This document shows positions 29,275 to 34,162 of a DNA stretch of 34,162 nucleotides, piece after piece. The position numbers and the translations under genes were made by a program. The number at the start of each line of letters is the position of its first letter. The stretch's first letter is position 1. Source of the DNA: Thiomicrorhabdus sp. (GTDB lineage: Bacteria > Pseudomonadota > Gammaproteobacteria > Thiomicrospirales > Thiomicrospiraceae); NCBI GenBank assembly GCA_015487495.1, contig WFPP01000077.1, forward strand, positions 1 to 34,162. The letters run 5' to 3'. The notes beneath the pieces are model-generated. The model saw only the letters and a list, made by a program, of their open reading frames with translations. It did no database searches and was not told the DNA's origin.

Positions 29275-30729
29275 ATGTCAAATCCCCCTCGTTCTCTGGG
29301 TGTGGTTACCCGAGCGCTGTCTTGTACGACTGTCGATTTCTCTCAATTACACGCTTGGTTTCCTGGGCGTTATCCTTTTTTATTGCAAAGCACGGCTAAA
29401 GGCGAGTTGGGAGAGTACGATATTCTCTTTGCTTACCCTCAAAAAACGGTTCAGCTTAATTCGTTAGAACACCAAAAAGCTTTTTTGGAAGAGGTTAAAG
29501 CCGATTGGGAGCACCTTAAAATGGATGCTTGCGATAACCCCTTCGAACTGCCTTTTACAGGAGGTTGGTTTGCTTATTTGAGTTATGACTATGCTCAAGT
29601 GGTTGAACCTGTACTGGCGTTACCGAATTCCAGGTTTCCATTGGCCGTGTTGACACGTGTGCCGGCGGCTATTATTTTAAAACATGCTACGCAAGAGGTG
29701 TTTTTGGTGGCAGAGCCAGAATATGCTCATTTGCTTGAGCAAATGGAAGCCGATACGCTTCTGGTTTCACCACCAGGCGTTATGCCTGCCCCTTCCCCAG
29801 ATTTAAACAACACGCCTAAAAAGGCATTTGAAATGGGGCTTGAAGAAGAGGCTGAGGAAAAATATTTACAGGGTATTCATAACATTAAGGAATACATTCT
29901 GTCAGGCGATATTTTTCAGGTCAACCTATCCCGTCAATGGCAAGTATCGCTTAAAAATAAAGCCGACCATTTTTCCTCTGATGAGGCGCATTGTACAGAT
30001 GCCATTGCAGTGTATCGTGCATTATGTGCTCACAACCCCGCCCCGTTTGCTGCCCTGGCAAGGTTTAAAGATGCACAAGGCAATCCCTGGCATGTTATCA
30101 GTTCCTCTCCAGAGCGTTTGGTAAAGTATCAGGCTCCTTGGGTTGAAACGCGCCCTATTGCAGGCACACGTAAACGCAGTGATGATTTAGAAGCCGATCA
30201 AGCTTTAATGGATGAGTTGATTTCAGATCCTAAAGAGCGTGCAGAACACATTATGCTTATTGATTTGGAGCGGAATGATTTAGGTCGAATTTGTCAGCCG
30301 GGTACGGTTGAGGTTAATGAGTTAATGGTGATTGAAACTTACGAGCATGTGCATCATATTGTGTCGAATGTACGGGGTAAATTAAAGCCAAATTTATCTC
30401 CCTTTGATGTGCTTCATGCGGTATTTCCAGGAGGCACAATTACAGGATGCCCCAAAATTCGTTGCATGGAAATTATTGCGGAGTTGGAACAGATGCCACG
30501 AGAAGCGTATACTGGATCGTTGGGCTACATTAATCGTGATGGTTCGCTGGATTTGAATATTTTAATTAGAACCATGATTCATTTTCAAAAGGCGGGAGTG
30601 CCAACAGTACAGTTTAGAGCAGGAGCAGGCATTGTGGCCGATTCCATTGCAGAAAGAGAATTGGTGGAAGCAGGGCATAAAGCAAAAGGGTTGGTGAATG
30701 CATTGCTTTCTGTGGATGCTTGGTTTTAG
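29275..30729 (+). CDS. pabB: Aminodeoxychorismate synthase component I PabB
   Basis: PabB, with the glutamine amidotransferase PabA, converts chorismate to 4-amino-4-deoxychorismate for folate. The 484-residue protein has PFLLQS near the N-terminus, SGDIFQVNLSRQW, SSSPERLVK, EHIMLIDLERNDLGRI and GGTITGCPKIRCMEIIAELE, the PabB/TrpE catalytic blocks. The residue equivalent to the E. coli PabB lysine nucleophile is Ala296 (RPIAGT, not PIKGT), as in TrpE and some PabB proteins. PabB is preferred because pabC follows directly and the GGTITG form resembles PabB. No pabA is in the window. There is no good ribosome site before the ATG. Confidence 0.88.
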   Translation: MSNPPRSLGVVTRALSCTTVDFSQLHAWFPGRYPFLLQSTAKGELGEYDILFAYPQKTVQLNSLEHQKAFLEEVKADWEHLKMDACDNPFELPFTGGWFAYLSYDYAQVVEPVLALPNSRFPLAVLTRVPAAIILKHATQEVFLVAEPEYAHLLEQMEADTLLVSPPGVMPAPSPDLNNTPKKAFEMGLEEEAEEKYLQGIHNIKEYILSGDIFQVNLSRQWQVSLKNKADHFSSDEAHCTDAIAVYRALCAHNPAPFAALARFKDAQGNPWHVISSSPERLVKYQAPWVETRPIAGTRKRSDDLEADQALMDELISDPKERAEHIMLIDLERNDLGRICQPGTVEVNELMVIETYEHVHHIVSNVRGKLKPNLSPFDVLHAVFPGGTITGCPKIRCMEIIAELEQMPREAYTGSLGYINRDGSLDLNILIRTMIHFQKAGVPTVQFRAGAGIVADSIAERELVEAGHKAKGLVNALLSVDAWF

Positions 30730-30781
30730 CTTTAAATTTACTTGTTTAGAACTTTCTTGAGGATTTTTTACCCTTATTGTT

Positions 30782-31744
30782 ATGACGAATTTAAATGCTC
30801 ACTCTTCAAGTTCGATAACCTATCTGAAAGGTCAGCCAATTACTTCGCTGTCTGTTCAGGATAGAGCGTTTCATTATGGAGATGGCTTTTTCACCACTTT
30901 ATTGTGTTTGGATAATGCTTTGCTAAACTGGCCGGCTCATTGGCGTCGTTTAGAGCAGTCAGCACAGCGTTTGTGCTTTCCTGAAGGGACGGGATGGCTA
31001 GATGAATCAACCGTTCTACAACAGATTGGGTTGTCTGTTTTTCATTTTAATCAACAGCTTGGGTTAGAAACTTCAAGTTATAAAATGCTTAAGGTATTGG
31101 TGTCTCGCGGGCTTCCTGAACCTCATCAGGCACGGGGGTATGCTTTTTCAAAAGAGGCGAAGCCATTGCTCTTAATACAAGTGAGCCAGCAAACGGAACC
31201 ATTAAATTTTCCCCCCCTTATGGGACTTAATCAGGGGCTTGACGAGGCTTGTTATTCAATGGAGATTGAGTGTTGTCAAACGCAAGCGTGCATTCAACCT
31301 CAACTGGCTGGGGTAAAACATTTAAATCGGTTAGCCAATGTGTTGGCACGCACCGAAGTGCTTCAAAAGCAACAGGATGAAGGGATTATGCTGAATGCTT
31401 TGGGGTTTGTGATTGGAGGAACGCAGTCTAACCTGTTTATGATAAAAGGGCATCAAGTGATGACACCTAAATTGGATAAGAGTGGTGTAGAGGGTACGAC
31501 ACGTTATCAGTTATTCTCATTGCTTGGTTCGTTAGGGTGGGAGTGGCTGGAAGCAGACATTACGCTGAAATGGTTACAAACAGCAGATGAACTTTTTTTG
31601 AGTAATGCAATACGAGGCATTATGCCGGTTAGAAAGTTAGAATCCAAGTTGTTTAAGGTAGATAACAGCTTGAAAATACAAGAAGAATGGAATAAATGGC
31701 AGTTGAAAAATGCGCTGGTTTTAAAAAGGGAGCACTTGTGTTGA
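30782..31744 (+). CDS. pabC: 4-amino-4-deoxychorismate lyase PabC
   Basis: A PLP enzyme that releases pyruvate from 4-amino-4-deoxychorismate to give p-aminobenzoate. The 320-residue protein has the family start DRAFHYGDGFFTTL and the PLP lysine Lys179 in LAGVKHLNRLANVLARTEV, then GFVIGGTQSNLFMI. It is somewhat longer than the E. coli protein (269), mostly from loop insertions and a longer C-terminus. It follows pabB by 52 bases and overlaps the start of mltG by 7 bases. A C7 run (31211-31217) codes for part of NFPPLM. Confidence 0.92.
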   Translation: MTNLNAHSSSSITYLKGQPITSLSVQDRAFHYGDGFFTTLLCLDNALLNWPAHWRRLEQSAQRLCFPEGTGWLDESTVLQQIGLSVFHFNQQLGLETSSYKMLKVLVSRGLPEPHQARGYAFSKEAKPLLLIQVSQQTEPLNFPPLMGLNQGLDEACYSMEIECCQTQACIQPQLAGVKHLNRLANVLARTEVLQKQQDEGIMLNALGFVIGGTQSNLFMIKGHQVMTPKLDKSGVEGTTRYQLFSLLGSLGWEWLEADITLKWLQTADELFLSNAIRGIMPVRKLESKLFKVDNSLKIQEEWNKWQLKNALVLKREHLC

Positions 31745-32775
31745 AGCGTATTATAGTACTGTTGATGGTTATTATTACGGTTGTTTTTGCACTCTGTTAT
31801 TGGCAGGTTAACCAGTTTTTAAATCGTCCTGTTTCAGAACAGAGTGAGTCTGTTGTGATTGAGATTCCCTCTGGCAGTTCTGCACAACAGGTTGCAAACT
31901 TACTGCATCAAAAAGGGTTTTTGTCTTCTCCTAAATGGTTTACGTGGTATTTGCGCTATCAAAAAAAACATCACTTATTAAAGGCGGGGGAAATAATCAT
32001 TCAACCGCATTGGCGGGTGGATGAGTTAATTGAGCATTTAATTAAAGGTCAAACCGTACAGTACCCTGTAACCTTTATTGCTGGTCAAACGGTGCAACAG
32101 GCGTTACAAAGCATTCAAGCCTTGCCAAAAATTAAAAAGACATTGAATTTAAATGACCTGTCTGCGTTGCAGAGTCGTTTGAAACTGGAAGACCGGCTTC
32201 CAGAAAAGTCGCTTGTTAAGTACCCTTATGCTAATCTTGAAGGGTGGTTATTGCCAGAGACTTATCATTATCAGGCAGGAGATACTGATCAACAAATTAT
32301 TTTAAGAGCGCATAAAGCATTAAAGCAATATTTGGAATTGGCATGGAAAACACGCGAAAAAGGCTTGCCAATCAAAACCCCATACGAGGCACTGATTTTA
32401 GCCTCCATTGTTGAAAAAGAGACCGGCATTGCTTCTGAACGCGCTAAAATTGCAGGCGTGTTTGTCAACCGAATGCGACGCGGAATGCGCCTACAAACCG
32501 ACCCAACCGTGATTTATGGCATAGGCATGTCGTATGATGGCAATATTCGTAAACGCGATTTACGCGAGAAAACGCTCTACAATACCTATAAAATAGACGG
32601 CTTACCCCCTACACCCATTGCACTGCCAAGCAAAGAAGCGATTTATGCCGTCATGCATCCAGAAAAAACCAAAGCCCTTTATTTTGTTGCAAAAGGTGGA
32701 GGAGAGCACTATTTTTCAAACACTTTGGTTGAGCATAATCGTGCTGTGCGTAAGTATTTGTTGAATAAAAAATAA
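31738..32775 (+). CDS. mltG: Endolytic murein transglycosylase MltG (YceG-like)
   Basis: MltG cleaves nascent glycan strands and is thought to terminate peptidoglycan polymerisation. The protein has one N-terminal transmembrane helix (RIIVLLMVIITVVFALCYW). A LysM-like region is followed by the YceG domain with catalytic Glu226 in SIVEKETGIASERAKIAGVF and RMRRGMRLQTDPTVIYG. AAGGGAG (31726-31732) lies 5 bases before a GTG at 31738 and 8 before a TTG at 31741; the GTG is chosen (345 residues) and overlaps pabC by 7 bases. Either start is possible. Base composition shifts towards C in the second half of the gene. Confidence 0.92.
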   Translation: MLKRIIVLLMVIITVVFALCYWQVNQFLNRPVSEQSESVVIEIPSGSSAQQVANLLHQKGFLSSPKWFTWYLRYQKKHHLLKAGEIIIQPHWRVDELIEHLIKGQTVQYPVTFIAGQTVQQALQSIQALPKIKKTLNLNDLSALQSRLKLEDRLPEKSLVKYPYANLEGWLLPETYHYQAGDTDQQIILRAHKALKQYLELAWKTREKGLPIKTPYEALILASIVEKETGIASERAKIAGVFVNRMRRGMRLQTDPTVIYGIGMSYDGNIRKRDLREKTLYNTYKIDGLPPTPIALPSKEAIYAVMHPEKTKALYFVAKGGGEHYFSNTLVEHNRAVRKYLLNKK

Positions 32776-32999
32776 CCCCCCCCCTCAGGGCTAACGCATT
32801 AAAAAAAGAAAATATCAGTGATTAATGATAATCGTAATTGCAGATATTTTCTCTTTGGCTCCCTCCCCTGACAAGGGGAGGGCTGGGATGGAACCTCTAT
32901 GCACCATAAAGTTGTTTGTGGAGTGTATTTCGCGATTTACGCTCCACAAAATAGTTAGCGGAGTCTGGACGCTCCACAAAAAAATTGGAGAAAACATTC
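32776..32999 (+). repeat. Palindrome cluster between mltG and tmk
   Basis: In 224 non-coding bases there are four repeat features. C9 is at 32776-32784. GAAAATATC (32808-32816) pairs with GATATTTTC (32843-32851). CCCTCCCCT GACA AGGGGAGGG is at 32861-32882. TTTGTGGAG (32915-32923) pairs with CTCCACAAA at 32942-32950 or at 32972-32980. The 13-mer ACGCTCCACAAAA occurs twice, 30 bases apart. The CCCTCCCC motif resembles dispersed repeats I recall from other genomes. It may be a REP-like or non-autonomous element cluster. The tmk ribosome site (TTGGAG, 32985-32990) lies at its right edge. Confidence 0.65.
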
Positions 33000-33635
33000 A
33001 TGCAAGGTCAATTTATTACATTAGAAGGCCCCGAAGGGGGGGGGAAATCCACTAATTTACTGTGGATGGAATCGTTTCTGATTGAACAAGGTATTGATGT
33101 CGTAGTGACGCGTGAGCCAGGCGGTACAGAAATTGGTGAAGCCATTCGACACATTCTACTCAATAAAGACTTTGGCGCGATGTGTGACGATACCGAGTTG
33201 TTGTTAATGTTTGCCGCCCGAGCGCAACACATTCAAGAAAAAATCAAACCCGCATTGGCCGAAAGAAAATGGGTGATTTCAGACCGCTTTACCGATGCCA
33301 CATACGCTTACCAAGGCGGTGCAAGAGGGCTGGATATGGCGCGTATTGCCCAAATAGAACAGTGGGTGCAACAAGGGTTTCAACCCAACTTAACCTTTAT
33401 TTTTGACCTACCCGTTGAGATAGGCATGTCGCGCGTCTTATCGCGCAGTCAAGAGACAGGGCAGGTGATTGATCGGTTTGAACAAGAAAAACAGGCGTTC
33501 TTTGAAAAAGTACGAGCCGCTTATTTGGCGCGGGCAAACCAGTCGCCAGCACGTTACAAAGTGTTGGATGCCAGTCAGCCCATCGACTCCGTGCAACAGC
33601 AAATTAAAACACGCTTACAAGGGCTGTTTATATGA
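33000..33635 (+). CDS. tmk: Thymidylate kinase
   Basis: Phosphorylates dTMP to dTDP. The 211-residue protein has P-loop GPEGGGKST (10-18), the DR(Y/F) motif in VISDRFTDATYAYQGGARG, and the LID segment SRSQETGQVIDRFEQE. Start at ATG 33000 follows GGAG by 9 bases; an in-frame TTG at 32985 would add residues not seen in the family. The P-loop codons contain a nine-G run (33036-33044). The stop overlaps the holB start by 4 bases. Confidence 0.96.
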   Translation: MQGQFITLEGPEGGGKSTNLLWMESFLIEQGIDVVVTREPGGTEIGEAIRHILLNKDFGAMCDDTELLLMFAARAQHIQEKIKPALAERKWVISDRFTDATYAYQGGARGLDMARIAQIEQWVQQGFQPNLTFIFDLPVEIGMSRVLSRSQETGQVIDRFEQEKQAFFEKVRAAYLARANQSPARYKVLDASQPIDSVQQQIKTRLQGLFI

Positions 33636-34162
33636 AACCGCTCTATCCTTGGTTTGAAACACAATGGCAGCAGTGGAACCAGTTAGGCGATTCACTGGGG
33701 CACTCCTACTTATTGTCCGGCCCTAAAGGCATAGGCATTGAACAATTTGTGACCGCCGTGGTGCATAAAACCTTGTGCCAAGCGCCATCAAACCAAGGGG
33801 CTTGCGGTCAATGCCAATCGTGCCACTTACTGGCAGGGCAACAACATCCCGATTTTTATCACCTCTCACGTTTAGAAGACAAAAAAGACATCAACGTAGA
33901 ACAGGTGCGCAATTTAATTCAAAAACTCAATGAAACCGCCCACCAAGGCGGCTATAAAATGATTTGGATCGAAGGGGTTGAGCAGTTAAATCAATCCGCC
34001 TTTAACGCCCTATTAAAAAACCTAGAAGAACCCGCCGCCCATACCCTGTTTTTGCTTACCACACACGACATTGGACGCTTGCCAAAAACCATTAAAAGCC
34101 GTTGCCAGCAATTAAATTTCCCCCCCCCTGTGTTAAAAGAAGCCACGGCATGGTTGCAACAA
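33632..34162 (+). CDS. holB: DNA polymerase III delta' subunit HolB, 5' part
   Basis: The delta' subunit of the clamp loader. 177 codons are in the window and the reading frame is open at the right edge; E. coli HolB is 334 residues. The visible part has HSYLLSGPKGIG (a Walker A region altered as in delta', which does not bind ATP), a zinc module CGQCQSCHLL, QQHPDF, VEQVRNLIQKLNE, and LNQSAFNALLKNLEEP with SRC further on. It overlaps tmk by ATGA, as is common for this pair. A C9 run at 34120-34128 encodes FPPPV. Confidence 0.94.
   Translation, partial: MKPLYPWFETQWQQWNQLGDSLGHSYLLSGPKGIGIEQFVTAVVHKTLCQAPSNQGACGQCQSCHLLAGQQHPDFYHLSRLEDKKDINVEQVRNLIQKLNETAHQGGYKMIWIEGVEQLNQSAFNALLKNLEEPAAHTLFLLTTHDIGRLPKTIKSRCQQLNFPPPVLKEATAWLQQ

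Noticed and set aside
32776-32999. A dif site at the skew change
   Set aside because: No sequence resembling the gammaproteobacterial dif/XerCD core was seen among the palindromes.
33036-34128. Phase variation by the G9 and C9 runs in tmk and holB
   Set aside because: Both genes are essential, so frame switching would be lethal; the runs are more likely a compositional bias.

Overview
The window is a 34-kb AT-leaning stretch of a gammaproteobacterial chromosome. The lineage clue is the gene order from rne to holB (rne / rluC, HAD, maf, yceD, rpmF, plsX, fabH, fabD, fabG, acpP, fabF, pabB, pabC, mltG, tmk, holB), which is the classical gammaproteobacterial arrangement. The nitric oxide reductase cluster, a monomeric NADP-isocitrate dehydrogenase and c-type cytochromes would suit a free-living respiratory bacterium such as a sulfur oxidiser of the Thiomicrospira/Hydrogenovibrio type. 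That genus-level guess is an inference, not something the sequence proves.

Layout. Positions 1-4208: norC (3' end), norB, norD, norQ, a + strand operon for respiratory NO reduction and its assembly. 4273-4629: a stand-alone CheY-like receiver on the minus strand. 4976-6880: the periplasmic folding factor PpiD with a strong terminator. 7031-8880: hflD and mnmA, overlapping on the minus strand. 9055-9612: an RluE-type pseudouridine synthase. 9755-11983: monomeric isocitrate dehydrogenase. 12006-16076 is the least conventional part, all on the minus strand: a membrane-anchored cytochrome c with a His-rich tail, a one-TM coiled-coil protein, an acidic coiled-coil protein and an RluA-type synthase. 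Two diverged copies of a MITE-like element (14129-14255 and 16150-16289) lie in this part. 16333-16815: a low-molecular-weight protein tyrosine phosphatase. 16966-19464: rne on the minus strand.

From rne rightward, a hairpin-rich gap of 945 bp separates the divergent rne and rluC genes and is probably mostly the rne 5' leader. Then follow rRNA modification (RluC), a HAD phosphatase, Maf/YceF (inverted), and the yceD-rpmF-plsX-fab cluster linking a ribosomal protein to phospholipid and fatty acid synthesis. Next come p-aminobenzoate synthesis (pabB, pabC), murein processing (mltG), dTMP kinase (tmk) and the start of the DNA polymerase III delta' subunit (holB, cut by the window end).

No obvious new defence or mobile system was found. 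The items most worth a second look are the structured rne-rluC gap, the MITE pair, the excess of 7-9 base G/C homopolymers (several inside essential genes), a palindrome cluster upstream of tmk, a change in GC skew inside mltG, a probable leaderless promoter for yceD, and an 18-bp hairpin between yceD and rpmF. All coordinates and motif positions were read by eye; no alignment, folding or database search was run.
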